Shown: one piece after another, positions 10,386-19,632 of the stretch
Layout: each line of letters begins with the position of its first letter
How positions within the stretch are numbered: the first letter of the stretch is position 1
NCBI GenBank assembly: GCA_022575985.1
Contig: JAKSXM010000149.1
Coordinates: 1-64,000, forward strand
Direction: 5' to 3'
Length of the DNA stretch: 64,000 nucleotides
From: Anagrus nilaparvatae
Lineage: Eukaryota; Arthropoda; Insecta; Hymenoptera; Mymaridae
Notes under the pieces: generated by a model
Database searches by the model: none
Seen by the model: the letters and a program-made list of their open reading frames with translations, nothing else
What the model was told of the DNA's origin: nothing
Position numbers and translations under genes: made by a program

Positions 10386-10457
10386 CAAGAGCAGCTGGAA
10401 TCGAACCAACATTAGTGATTTTGGAGATCACGGTATTAACCATTATACGATACCCTT
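10386..10457 (-). tRNA. trnW: tRNA-Trp (CCA)
   Basis: On the minus strand, acceptor AAGGGTA/TGCTCTT and anticodon loop CTCCAAA on GTGAT/ATCAC. The anticodon is CCA, not the UCA usual in fungal mitochondria that read TGA as Trp. An unmodified CCA tRNA reads only UGG. All Trp codons I see in conserved genes are TGG. Confidence 0.9.
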
Positions 10458-10585
10458 AATGAATTATCATAATTGATAATATGAAAAGTTGTCGACAAAA
10501 ATAAAAGGAATATTCTGTATTCAAAGAAGACAGTTTATAATAGTATTAGGACGAATTATCATATATTACTATATAATAGAAAAAA

Positions 10586-10660
10586 GAGAGTTGCGAGGGA
10601 ATTGAACCCTTAATGAAAGAAGTTGCAGTTCTTCAACAGAAGCCATCTGTACACAACTCT
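10586..10660 (-). tRNA. trnC: tRNA-Cys (GCA)
   Basis: On the minus strand, acceptor AGAGTTG/CAACTCT is fully paired. Anticodon loop CTGCAAC on AAGAA/TTCTT. Confidence 0.92.
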
Positions 10661-10721
10661 ATACATATACATATACAGGAATAAATAGGCTGAAATAAGT
10701 AAAATAGAGAGTATTCTACTA

Positions 10722-11391
10722 TTAAATAAATAACAACGGGGGGGGTATTATTTTCTGCTTTATTCATTGTAAGAACAATAGGTCCAACCATAGCTAGTAG
10801 CAGAATAAGACTAGCGATAATAAGCCAGAAAGTTCCATTTGTATAAAGTACTTGACCAATAGTTTGAATTTGAAGAAAATTAGCAAATTGAGTATCTGGA
10901 GCTAGACTAGTAAATGTATGATGAATATTTGCTGTTAGAGAAGAATTATCAAGACCTAGAAATGATGTATTAAACCAATTAATAGTTCCTAGAACAGCTT
11001 GAGGCACTAGATCTGAGAATTTAGTAAAACTGGTAGAGCTATTACCACTAGTAAATGGAATAATAGATAGTAGTTCAAATAGGAATAGTGAACCAAGAAT
11101 AGTACCTAGAGGTAGATTTTGTGTATACTCTTTACCAGCATAAGTAAGTTCTGTAAGTTGTAGATTAAGCATCATAACAACAAATAGAAAAAGAATGGCG
11201 ATAGCACCAATATAAACGATAAGGTAGGAAATTCCAATAAAAGATACACCAAGTAGCACTAGATAACCAGCAACATTAACAAATACAGAAATTAGAAATA
11301 GTACAGAAATTACAGGGTTTTTTGATGTAATAACAAGAATACCTGATAGAATAGCACCAAGTGCAAGAAAATCTAGTAGAAAATTATTCAT
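10722..11391 (-). CDS. nad6: NADH dehydrogenase subunit 6 (3' end uncertain)
   Basis: This is a membrane subunit of complex I (NuoJ homologue). It has five hydrophobic helices, with the family's conserved block in SYLIVYIGAIAILFLFVVMML and the terminal helix LLLAMVGPIVLTM. The start is the ATG at 11391. The end depends on a C-tract on the coding strand. With 8 C (this copy) the frame runs to 10633 and through trnC, giving 252 residues. With 7 C (second copy) it stops at 10722, giving 222 residues ending NNTPPLLFI, and the two leucines would be TTG TTA, codons otherwise avoided. Translation or the mRNA may really end in or at the C-tract. Confidence 0.9.
10733..10753 (-). terminator. C-rich 3'-end motif overlapping the nad6 end
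   Basis: On the minus strand, AATAC is followed by 8 C (7 in copy 2) and then GTTGTTATT. It overlaps the last nad6 codons and fits the pattern of C-tracts ending protein-coding units. Confidence 0.4.
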
Positions 11392-11449
11392 TTTTATAAA
11401 TAGTTAATAACCTATAAACTTCTTCTTAATAGTCACCTTTATTATTATA

Positions 11450-11465
11450 AAGCGGAGCGGAACAC
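11450..11465. repeat. GC cluster AAGCGGAGCGGAACAC
   Basis: It is nearly identical to AAGCGGAGCGGAGCAC at 34523-34538. Reverse-complement fragments (GTGCTCCGCTTA) occur at 32390 and a related GTGCTCCG at 4356. This is a small dispersed GC-rich family. Confidence 0.6.
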
Positions 11466-11844
11466 CTAATTTTTAATGTGTAAGAATCCTTGTATAGAAA
11501 CAAGTCAACAATAGGAGATAAAGTTGATGGTATATTGAAATATATATAAGATATATAACTTTTGACAGTATCCATTCCTCTAATAATCAAATTAGAATTA
11601 AGAAAAGAAAAAGTAGGTTCGTAGTATTGCGCTCTGCATCTACTTAAATAGAATTTATTACTGGCCGGAAGCCGAAGAATATATTCGCTATTATAACCAA
11701 TTGTCTCCGGTGACACCGGAGACGTATGTTTGTTTCTCATTACAATATTTGTGTATTTATTATATACACAAATATTATAGTGATATATAACTAGTATAAA
11801 ATTAGGAGTATTTTCTTATTTTAGTCCCTGAAGGATCTATCCTA

Positions 11845-11870
11845 TAAAGAAATAGAATTCTATTTCTTTA
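11845..11870. repeat. Perfect 26-base palindrome
   Basis: The arm TAAAGAAATAGAA meets its own complement with no loop. In the second copy the base at 11858 is A instead of T, at the centre of symmetry. Confidence 0.7.
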
Positions 11871-11914
11871 CAAGTAGCCTCCAACATATAGGAATCGATG
11901 ACAATATAGATTAT

Positions 11915-14900
11915 ACAATTAAGTAATAAAAGGGATTATTAGGAATGCCTAGCAGATGTGTAAGAAAGGAAGTAATATACTAAAAGTATATAATATCTAT
12001 AATATATATACAATCCTAAGGAAAACCAAATAAAGTATACCCAACACCTTATAAGAAGGTTAAAAAAGATTGGGAGTAGAATACGTTGGGAAGTAAAACA
12101 TTATAGTACCAATAGGAAAGGAAATCAAAAGAGACTCTGGAAGTAATGGTGAGTGAAACCAGACAAGCCTATAATAAAAAAGATTGATATAGTACTTTGG
12201 AACTAAGTAATATAAGTCTATAAAGACTAACTCAAAGAAGGTGAAAATCCTGTATATCCATAATCTTTTTTAATTAATAATAAGTAATATGGGGACGTCA
12301 GCCCTGTATGAATGTTCAACAATAGTTGATCCTATGGGGGTACCATCCTCCAAGGCTAAGTATAGCACATCTAGCGATAGTGAAGAGTAACGTGAGTGAA
12401 AGGTGAAAAGAAAGTAAATGACTAGTGAAATAGAACCTGAACTAGTAATCCTATAAGCAGTTGTAGTTAGAAAGTATCTAATGACAACGTACCTTTTGCA
12501 TAATGGGTCAGCGAGTTAGTTTGTAAAGCAAGATGAAAATCTAAGCGAAAGCGACTGTTGAAACGGATCAAGAATAGTTTTATGAACTAGACCCGAAGCC
12601 AAATGATCTTACCATGACCAGGCTATAAGGGGCCGAACGGGTGAATGTTGCAAAATTCTCCGATGAGTTGTGGTAAGGGGTGAAAGGCCAATCTAATTTG
12701 GATGATAGCTGGTATTCTGCGAAACCTATTTAGGTAGGGTGTTTACTAAAAATATTATATGTACAGCACTGATCATCATACATTAGCTAATTGTGAAAAC
12801 AAGACCCTATGTTAAATTGGGGGGTGTTACAACTCTACCATTGATGGTTAACCTCGGAAGGATAATAGTTTATAGTAAGCGCACAGTCTATTCATGATAA
12901 GGTGGATAGACAAAAGGGAAACAGCCCAGAGCACGTGTTAAGGTCCCTAAATATTGTTAAGTGAATATAAGAAAGTTTATTTCCTAATACAACCATGAAG
13001 TAGGCTTGGAGGTAGCCATCTTTTAATGATAGTGTAACAACTCAGTGGTCTAATCGGAAATAAGCGTCGAAGATTTATCGGGTCTCAGACAATATACCTA
13101 CACCGTGACTATTTTAAGATATACTATTTATACCCGGTATATCTTAAAATAAGGGTAGCAGAACATTCAGTATTCGATTGAAGGTTAGTGTTTCATTAGC
13201 TGGACGATACTGAAGAGAAAATGCTGACATGAGTAACGTAGAAAGGAATTAAAACATTCCTCGCCGAATACGAGAGGGTTTCATGGATAAGTTAATCTTC
13301 CATGAGTTAAACGGACTCTAAGGGTTATAGACGAACGTTTATTCCTGATGAGATAATACTAAAAAGTTATATAAGAATTAGCTAGTTCTAATTCTTCTTT
13401 TAAAAAGTATGTTTTGTAAATCTTCAAGACTTATAGAATTGAATTTTATATTGAATTCTATAATTATTGACTAGATATTATTTGATCTATAAAAAGGAAA
13501 TTTAATTGAACCAAGAAAAATAAGTATAAAATAGAATTTTATTTGTATTCAAGTAATTGAATAAGACAATAAAATTCTTTATTAATCAATGAATCCGTAC
13601 CCTAAACCGACACAGGTTCGTAGGTAGAGAATACTAAGGCGTAGAGATAATGCTTGTGAAGGAACTCGGCAAATTATGCCCGTAAGTTAGACGAGAAGGG
13701 TAACCATGATTATTTCATAAACACTTTTTGATTTGTTTATTGAAAAAATTGTGAGTGTCACAAAATCGGGGGCTGCGACTGTTTACCAAAAACACAGCAA
13801 CTTGCTAAGACTAAAAGTACTTGTATAAGTTGTGAACTCTGCCCAATGCCATGTCGTGTAAAGGAGGTGATATCGAATAGATAGTCACTAACTGATGCCA
13901 TGGTCAATGGCGGTCTTAACTATAAGGATCTGAAAGTAGCGAAATTCCTTGGCCATTAAATGTGGTCCTGCATGAATGAGGTAACGTGGCCCTGCTGTCT
14001 CCACAAGCATCTCAGTGAAATTGAATTAGCCGTGCAGATGCGGTTTACCTTCAGTTAGACGGGAAGACCCTATGCAGCTTTACTGTAGCTTGATATTGTT
14101 TTTTCTATAGATAGGCGTAGAATACAAGGGAGTTATAGAAGTTAAAATTCTATAACAACAGTGAAATACCTTGACTAGACTAAAGAAAAATACTAATAGC
14201 CCTGAGAAAGATTATATCTATTTTTTTATTGTATTAATTTATCATCTTGCCCACAAAAATACAATAAGTGTTCCGAATAATGAATATTAATATAATATTC
14301 ATTATATTCGGTGTGGACAGAATAATATTGGGTAGGGACCCTACCCAATAGTATTATTGGCCAGAGGCCATAAAAACTATATTCAAATCATTTTTGAATA
14401 TAAGATCTTTTTCATACATATGAAAAAAGATTACCATTTGATTATCAAATGGTCTGAAACATGTATTATTATTGATCAATAATAATACTAGAATAGGTAC
14501 TAATTGCAGGATAGTATCAGGTGGTCAGTTTGACTGGGACGGTAGCCTCTAATAAAGTATCAGAGGCCTTCAAAGGTATGCATTATATTGGTCAGAAACC
14601 AATGGACTATGTAAAGTCTAATAAAGCGTAATAGTATAAGCATGCTTGACTGAAAAACTGATAGGTTAATCAGATACGCAAGTAGGATATAGTGATCCGG
14701 TGATTCATTATGGAATGGTCATCGCTCAAGAAATAAAAGTTACGCTAGGGATAACAGGTTTATCGTTTGCGAGAGTTCATATTGTCCAAACGGTTTGACA
14801 CCTCGATGTCGACTCATCTCATCCTCCAGGTGCAGTAGCTTGGAAGGGTTCAGCTGTTCGCTGATTAAAGAGGTACGCGAGTTGGGTTCAATACGACGTG

Positions 14901-15135
14901 AGTCAGTATGGTCCCTATCTTCTGAAGGAAATAGTAATCAAGTAAGGAACTCCGGCTAGTACGAAAGGACCGCTGGGGGTGATTCCATGGTGTACCTATT
15001 GTTTGAAGCACCGTAGGGTAGCCACAATCATGACAGATAAGAGCTGAAAGCATCTTAAGCACGAAGCACACCTTATTAGATTACTAGAAATAAGAAAAAG
15101 ACTATTTCTTATAATAAACATAAGACTAGAGTTGT
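11915..15135 (+). rRNA. rnl: Large-subunit ribosomal RNA
   Basis: This is the RNA of the mitochondrial large ribosomal subunit, catalysing peptide bond formation. Landmarks in order: GGAATGCCTAGCAG near 11941 (5' domain), GGGGCCGAACGGGTGAATG near 12629, AGCGTCGAAG near 13064, GTAACTATAACGGTC-type helix 68-71 sequence near 13905-13925 (here GGTCTTAACTATAAGG), GACGGGAAGACCCTATG near 14058, GCTAGGGATAACAGG near 14744 (peptidyl transferase centre), CAGTATGGTCCCTATC near 14904 and CTAGTACGAAAGGACC near 14955 (sarcin-ricin loop). No intron interrupts the usual omega site after GGGATAACAG. Inserted AT-rich stems near 13370-13580 and 14230-14480 are expansion segments. Ends are approximate. Confidence 0.95.
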
Positions 15136-15260
15136 ATTTTGAAAAAAATACTATTCTAATCTTATCTTATTTTTATAGGGTGCAAATGTACGTATAGTAA
15201 TATATTTAGTTTAGCACTACTAATTTATTGAATAACTTAATTGTACTATATTGTCTTAAA

Positions 15261-15335
15261 CAGGTTGATGGCCTAATGGTTCCGGGCGATCACTTTGGGA
15301 GTGGGAGAAATTGGGTTCGATTCCCAACAATCTGA
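15261..15335 (+). tRNA. trnP: tRNA-Pro (UGG)
   Basis: Acceptor CAGGTTG/CAATCTG. Anticodon loop TTTGGGA on a TCAC/GTGG stem. T-arm GGGTTCGATTCCC. Confidence 0.9.
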
Positions 15336-15629
15336 AATATTTACTAGTTTTTTATGTTCTATTTTTAAGAGTTATAACTTTTCAAATAGAGCAGGTGTTA
15401 AAGAAATACCATTTTAATGTTTTCATTAAAATCTTTTAAACTTTGCACTTTATATATAATAGACTTATTGAAGAGTCTATCTTCATTTCTAATAATAAAG
15501 TCACTTATAATAAATACTCCTTTACTTACTCCTTAAATTTATATTAAAATAGAGTTTTATGAATTCAAAGCTATTTAAGTTTATTTTAATGCTTTGAATT
15601 TTATGTTTTTTTTTTGAATTATTAAGTGT

Positions 15630-15660
15630 TAATATAAAAACGAAATTCGTTTTTATATTA
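15630..15660. repeat. Perfect inverted repeat, 15-bp arms, 1-base centre
   Basis: The arms are TAATATAAAAACGAA and its complement around a single A (15645). In the second copy (54696-54726) that centre is T. It lies 11 bases from the rps3 C-rich motif and could form a cruciform or an RNA hairpin. Confidence 0.8.
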
Positions 15661-15667
15661 GTAAGTT

Positions 15668-15687
15668 TATTATAAAAGGGGGATACT
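15668..15687 (-). terminator. C-rich 3'-end motif after rps3
   Basis: On the minus strand, AAGTATCCCCCTTTTATAAT follows the rps3 stop within about five bases. Confidence 0.5.
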
Positions 15688-15691
15688 TTTC

Positions 15692-16423
15692 TTAATTATT
15701 GTTTCCTTTTCTTTGACTAATCCATACTTTAATAGTAAAAGCACCTAGTTCATTTTTAGTAGTATATTTTGTATAATCAATAAGACTACTAGGTGTATTA
15801 GAATTAAATGAACCAATTAGTGTAGATTTAGTTGTAACTCGTGGAATAACTGGTTCAGTCATTAGTCTACCAGAAATTTCTACTTTAATACCACTAACAT
15901 GTGCTGGTAGATCTGTACCATGAATAGAAGGATAAGTAAGAATAGCTTCTTGAAAATTAAGGAAAGTACTACTAGAAGCATTATGAGCTAGATATTTACT
16001 AAAAATAGTACTATTTAGATAAGGATAATGAATACGAGTTAGTACAAGATCAATTTCAGTTTGATAAAATAGAGCTAGGTCTTTTTTTAGAGCTGAAATA
16101 CCATTTTTAAAAGCAGATAGATTATCAGAGCTTTGGGGCATTGTTGTTTTAGAAGAATTAGCAGTAAGTGAAGGTAGATAATAAAATAGTTGAATGCTAA
16201 TTTTAGAATTAGTAAAATGAATAGTAGGTTTACTAATAAGACAAAAAGGAACTTTATTAGTAAAAAAAGATTGAATCATAGAAGTAGCTGATTGAATTGA
16301 AATATTCGTATTATTTTTACCGACAGAAAGTGAATTAGCTGACATTTCCGTAAAATTATACTTCTTATTTGTTACAGTAGATGATTTGTATTCTTTTAGA
16401 ATAGATGTTGATAGAAGATTCAT
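15692..16423 (-). CDS. rps3: Ribosomal protein uS3m (Rps3/Var1 family)
   Basis: This 243-residue protein is rich in Ser, Asn, Thr and Lys and is the one ribosomal protein usually kept in fungal mtDNA. It binds the head of the small subunit. The N-terminal two thirds is low complexity. The C-terminal part carries the recognisable Rps3 core: HVSGIKVEISGRLMTEPVIPR and the closing GAFTIKVWISQRKG. Length is short compared with Pezizomycotina Rps3 and closer to yeast forms. Leucines are CTN only and the stop is TAA. The two copies differ near residues 14-16 (SST versus TS), a paired T/A substitution. Confidence 0.88.
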   Translation of the reverse strand: MNLLSTSILKEYKSSTVTNKKYNFTEMSANSLSVGKNNTNISIQSATSMIQSFFTNKVPFCLISKPTIHFTNSKISIQLFYYLPSLTANSSKTTMPQSSDNLSAFKNGISALKKDLALFYQTEIDLVLTRIHYPYLNSTIFSKYLAHNASSSTFLNFQEAILTYPSIHGTDLPAHVSGIKVEISGRLMTEPVIPRVTTKSTLIGSFNSNTPSSLIDYTKYTTKNELGAFTIKVWISQRKGNNN

Positions 16424-16799
16424 GAGTAAAATAGGTGTTATTTTATTTACTATAAATGCTACATAATTCCCTTTAGTGGGGTTCGTAGCCTAAAAATGAG
16501 AAAAGCTGCTTATTAAGAGTCGGCATTACTTTATTTTTAGAAGCCCTAATTGTAGGTTCAGTTGAATAATCCGAAGAATATCAATCAATTAAAATTCGAA
16601 AGTATTTTTACCCACGGCAATAATTGATTTTTAGAATTGCCTTATTTTTGCTAAAGAAAAATAGAGCGACAAGAAACAAAATAATCTCGAAACATACAGC
16701 GACTATATGTGTACAATTTATGTTTCTATATTTCCTATAAAAAGTACTAATTAGTTAAAATACTGATATTTAAAGAGTTGTAATAATATATTCTATTTG
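16424..16799. other. Spacer between rps3 and trnN, possible structured RNA
   Basis: No ORF. The stretch 16465-16720 has more G and C than ordinary spacers here, with blocks GTGGGGTTCGTAGCC, GAGTCGGC, AGAAGCCCTAATTGTAGG and CCCACGGCAATAATTG. On the minus strand ACAATTAGGGCTTCT loosely recalls the 3' conserved region of RNase P RNA, but I could not find a convincing partner region. On the minus strand this is also the rps3 leader. Confidence 0.4.
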
Positions 16800-16873
16800 G
16801 AGGTACCAGAAAGAATCGAACTTTCGATGAACGTATTAACAGTACGCCACATTACCACTATGTTATGGTACCT
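16800..16873 (-). tRNA. trnN: tRNA-Asn (GUU)
   Basis: On the minus strand, acceptor AGGTACC/GGTACCT is self-complementary and fully paired. Anticodon loop CTGTTAA on GCGTA/TACGT. Confidence 0.93.
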
Positions 16874-17230
16874 TACATGTTTTCATTTTCACTTTATTGA
16901 AAGTTATACTACTTTCTATTGTTCTTACGGGAGTGCATTTTTCTGTTTTTTTTATTTATCTAACTTATAGTGACTATTCTTGTAATAGTATTTTTACTTA
17001 GTTAAATAATACATCTAATATATGTATAGAATACCAATCTAAAATATTTCACTATTTCCTATACAAGATAATCTAATTAGTTATTGCCGGAACGGCTCTA
17101 TTCAAAATAGATTTTATAAGAACGTCGAGCCGGATACAATTTGATCTTTATTGATATACTAAGTTGTCATGTTTTTTATGTATCTCTGGCCTATTATCTA
17201 ATTATTTGTATAGGTAGAATATGAAGTAAA
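16874..17230. other. Spacer between trnN and trnG
   Basis: AT-rich. One GC-richer patch pairs GCCGGAACGGCTC (17085) with GAGCCGG (17128), forming a stem of about 40 bases around an AT loop. No gene is seen. Confidence 0.5.
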
Positions 17231-17301
17231 GCTAGTGTAGTTTAATGGTAAAACTTGGGACTTCCACTCTCACATTTTCGGTTCGATTCCGAATACTAGT
17301 A
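17231..17301 (+). tRNA. trnG: tRNA-Gly (UCC)
   Basis: Anticodon loop CTTCCAC on TGGGA/TCTCA. Acceptor GCTAGTG/TACTAGT has G-T pairs at both ends. The second copy has one extra T just before the anticodon stem. Confidence 0.88.
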
Positions 17302-17401
17302 CTATATATTATTTTTTATTAGATCTTAGTCAAGTAACAAACATAAGGAATAATAAAAGAATACTGCTGGTTATCTGTAGTATTGTACTGCATATAGAGT
17401 T

Positions 17402-19034
17402 ATGCTTTCAATTGGTCTAATTTCACTACTAGTAGCGATTCCTATTTTCTCCTATCGAATTACACCAAGTCTATTTAATAGAATTACATCTGTAGTTCTA
17501 ATCTATTCTGCTCTACTGTCTTTCAACGGTCTATATGTTGAGTCACTAGCTTCTGGAGTAGGTATCTACAGTGGTCTATTTCATGTAACAACAGTATCAC
17601 TTGGAGTAGAAACATTTCTACTATTTGTAGGGTCTCTAATTCTACTTGGATGGGCGCCAGTAACACAAGGCCGCCCGGCGGGACTAACATCAGTACAACC
17701 AAGTATTCCAACTATTAGTGAATATTCACTAATGATTCTATTTACATCAATGGGAGCAACTCTTCTTCTATCAAGTTCAGATCTAGTATCTATGTATCTA
17801 TCTATTGAGCTACAAAGTTTTGCTGTATATATTCTAGCAACTCTATATAGAAATTCTGAGTCAGCAACTAGTGCAGGACTTAAATACTTTCTACTAGGAG
17901 GTCTATCATCAGCACTAATTCTACTAGGAACAGCTCTTATTTATAGTTATACAGGACTAACTCAATTTGAAAGTATTTATAGTCTAGTACAAGTAACTGG
18001 AACGGAAGAGTTTGCAGGAACATCAATTACAAATGGAATTAGTTTTGGTCTACTACTAATTGGTATTGGTTTTCTATTTAAAGTAGCAGCAGCACCACTA
18101 CATAATTGGGCTCCTGACGTTTATGATGGGGGTACCAACAATTGTAACTTCTTGGCTAACAACAATGCCAAAAATTTCTATCTTTGTATTTCTTCTAGAA
18201 CTACAATCAGGACTTGAAGGTAGTTTTGAATCACTAAGTGTAATCCTAGATGATAATTCTATTAATATTTGGAAAAATCTTCTACTAACTGCTTCTCTAC
18301 TATCACTAATTATTGGAACAATTGTAGGTCTAAGTCAATATCGTATTAAACGTCTACTAGCTTATAGTACAATTAGCCATGTAGGATTCCTTCTACTAGC
18401 TCTAGCTATTAATACAGAAGAATCAATTGAATCATTCCTATTCTATCTAATTCAATACTCTCTAACAAATGTAAACACTTTCCTAATTCTACTAGCATTT
18501 GGTTATATGATTTCTAATATTAAATCTAATTATGGTTTCAGTTCTCGAGTAGATTCTTCGAACGGTAAAACTATTAGAACATACCCCGCCGCGGATGGAG
18601 ATATTCAATTTATTGAAGAACTAAAAGGTCAATTTAAAGAAAATCCTCTACTAGCACTAAGTCTAGCTATTTGTCTATTTTCAATGGCTGGTATTCCACC
18701 TCTAATTGGATTCTTTGCTAAACAACTTGTTCTATATTCATCAACACATGCTGGATACTATTTTCTATCAATTGTTGCTATTCTTGTTAGTGTTATTAGT
18801 GCATCATATTATCTAAAAATTATTCGAGTAATTTATGCATTTGCAGATCAAGATACATCTAATACTAACTCTAATACACTGTCTGCAGGACAAAATACTA
18901 CATCAGATGGTATTACAAATGTACATAGTTTCCTAATTGCATCTCTAACTATGCTAATTACACTATTTGTACTACAACCTACAATCCTACTAAATAGCTG
19001 TCATCTTCTAGCTCTATCACTATTTTATTATTAA
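17402..19034 (+). CDS. nad2: NADH dehydrogenase subunit 2, with a one-base frameshift
   Basis: This is a proton-pumping complex I subunit (NuoN homologue). The ATG frame (17402) gives the N-terminal half up to [12 protein letters not shown]; the rest continues in another frame with [16 protein letters not shown], both textbook ND2. The switch is a run of five G at about 18127-18131 where four would keep the frame. The same five G are in the second copy. Removing one gives 543 residues, a normal fungal length. Two GC-rich in-frame stretches (17650-17683 and 18582-18600) encode [11 protein letters not shown] and YPAADGD in variable regions. The TAA stop overlaps the nad3 start by one base. Confidence 0.93.
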
Positions 19035-19432
19035 TGAATACACTAACACTATATTTTATTATTGTACCAATTCTTACACTAGTTCTACTATTTGCAAATC
19101 TACTACTAGCTGTACATCGACCAGATTCAGAAAAAGTTACACCTTATGAGTGTGGTTTTTCTGTTTTTTATGGACAAACAAGAAACCCATTTTCAATTCA
19201 GTTTTATCTAGTTGGTATTCTATTTCTAGTATTTGATATTGAGATCCTGATCGTTTATCCTTATGCTGTAAACATCTACCAAACAGGAGCATATGGATTC
19301 TGGGTATTCGCCATCTTCTTTATTGTGCTAACTATTGGTTTCGTATATGAGATGGGTTCAGGTGCTCTTTACTTTACAGATCAAAGAACAGCAATCAACA
19401 ATAAATCTATTTCTAACTCCCCCTTATTTTAG
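19034..19432 (+). CDS. nad3: NADH dehydrogenase subunit 3
   Basis: This is a small complex I membrane subunit (NuoA homologue). It carries the conserved loop [18 protein letters not shown] with the ND3 cysteine and the helix [15 protein letters not shown]. The start overlaps the nad2 stop (TAATG), pointing to a shared mRNA. The last residues SNSPLF are encoded by the C-rich 3' motif itself (TCC CCC TTA TTT TAG). That TTA, at 19424-19426, is the only one I see in the conserved genes apart from the uncertain nad6 end. If UUA cannot be read, translation would end at residue 130. Confidence 0.95.
   Translation: MNTLTLYFIIVPILTLVLLFANLLLAVHRPDSEKVTPYECGFSVFYGQTRNPFSIQFYLVGILFLVFDIEILIVYPYAVNIYQTGAYGFWVFAIFFIVLTIGFVYEMGSGALYFTDQRTAINNKSISNSPLF
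19416..19432 (+). terminator. C-rich 3'-end motif overlapping the nad3 stop
   Basis: ACTCCCCCTTATTTTAG includes the nad3 stop. The same core, CTCCCCCTTATTTTAGTAA, is found outside the coding region after cox3 (37129), so it is probably an element in its own right. Confidence 0.55.
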
Positions 19433-19632
19433 TAAACTATTTATCTCCTTATTATTTCTTCTATTACAAATAAGAGAAGAAATAACAGGAATTTATATAT
19501 AATGGGGATAAATACAGGTTTATAAAGTATTCTATTTTATAGGTAATATTATACTATTAATTTCTAATAATTACTAGGTACTAATTTTCTAAGTAAGGAT
19601 CTTTTTTACAATTTTATTAAATTATTAACAAA

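Larger units (their letters stand above)
11392..11914. other. Spacer between nad6 and rnl (divergent promoters expected)
   Basis: nad6 and rnl diverge from here, so both 5' leaders lie in this block. It contains a GC cluster (AAGCGGAGCGGAACAC, 11450), a GTCTCCGG/CCGGAGAC hairpin (about 11702-11724) and a perfect 26-base palindrome at 11845-11870. A 104-codon minus-strand ORF (11426-11740) uses TTA three times and TTG twice, unlike every real gene here, so I treat it as non-coding. Confidence 0.6.
15336..15691. other. Spacer between trnP and rps3, convergent ends
   Basis: Very AT-rich. It holds the rps3 3' C-tract at 15672 and a perfect inverted repeat at 15630-15660. Repeated GAATTC/TTTGAATTTTATG pieces occur around 15567-15610. 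No gene is seen. Confidence 0.6.

Noticed and set aside
10633..10721. 30-residue C-terminal extension of nad6 in the first copy
   Set aside because: It depends on an eighth C in a homopolymer and would overlap trnC; the second copy closes earlier.
11426..11740. 104-codon minus-strand ORF upstream of nad6
   Set aside because: It uses TTA three times, TTG twice and rare CCG, ACG and CGG codons, spans a GC-cluster hairpin and matches no family I know.
14744..14758. Omega-type intron in rnl
   Set aside because: The GCTAGGGATAACAGG site is uninterrupted; the I-SceI-like string is just the conserved rRNA sequence.
14865..15071. 68-codon minus-strand ORF
   Set aside because: Antisense to the sarcin-ricin end of rnl.
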